Below, one piece after another: positions 6,387-6,387 of a stretch of 6,387 nucleotides of DNA. The stretch is from assembly GCA_023267475.1 (NCBI GenBank), contig JAHFND010000028.1, positions 1 to 6,387 of the forward strand, written 5' to 3'. The notes below the pieces were generated by a model, which was not told where the DNA came from, searched no databases, and saw only the letters and a list, made by a program, of their open reading frames with translations. Origin of the DNA: a bacterium. GTDB lineage: Bacteria; Patescibacteriota; Minisyncoccia; Phycocordibacterales; UBA5272. A program made the position numbers and the translations under genes. Each line of letters starts with the position of its first letter. The first letter of the stretch is position 1.

Positions 6387-6387
6387 A

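Noticed and set aside
1..6387. Recoded TGA (as in some candidate phyla)
   Set aside because: Long frames contain no internal TGA and use TGG for Trp and GGN for Gly; the single TGA stop (47-aa ORF) is followed by TAG, so it neither supports nor needs recoding.
1..6387. CRISPR array, tRNA or rRNA genes
   Set aside because: No regularly spaced long repeats, no cloverleaf or T-loop signature, and no rRNA-like conserved blocks were seen on either strand.

Overview
The window is AT-rich bacterial DNA (roughly one third G+C by eye). Every gene I can support lies on the minus strand, so transcription runs from high to low coordinates. The order is: the C-terminal part of an unrecognised protein (5460-6386, entering from the right edge); a 56-bp gap holding a hairpin and part of a palindrome; a 47-aa ORF (5260-5403); a replication initiator resembling the filamentous-phage gpII/X family (4139-5263); two small acidic proteins (3778-4092 and 3476-3766); an excisionase-type helix-turn-helix protein (3255-3446); and a very large PLD-nuclease/SNF2-helicase protein (1-3252) that runs off the left edge. 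The helicase has 1084 visible codons without a stop.

Organism: the standard genetic code fits (TGG is used for Trp, and no TGA interrupts any long frame). Most starts lack a clear Shine-Dalgarno and follow A/T-rich leaders. The initiator resembles gpII/X-type proteins that I associate with Patescibacteria (CPR) genomes. I therefore lean towards a CPR-like bacterium carrying an integrated or episomal rolling-circle element, but this is inferred from style, not proven. No coat, assembly or integrase genes are visible, so plasmid, satellite and inovirus relic all remain possible.

How it may work together: the 47-aa ORF and the initiator overlap by four bases (ATGA), so they are probably translationally coupled. 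Just upstream are an 8-bp hairpin followed by five Us and an 11-bp-arm palindrome over the stop codon of the upstream gene. These are candidates for a terminator, a rolling-circle origin, or an attachment site. The excisionase-like gene ends two bases before the helicase start, so the two are almost certainly co-transcribed. The same tandem motif, two copies of TTGTAAA spaced 10 bp apart, occurs immediately upstream of the HTH gene (3457-3474) and in the palindrome near the replication genes (5449-5466). The simplest reading is a small mobile element whose HTH protein controls both a replication/recombination locus and a PLD-helicase cargo, the latter plausibly an anti-phage or anti-plasmid effector. 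That whole-system reading is inference; the gene families, spacings and repeats are seen directly.
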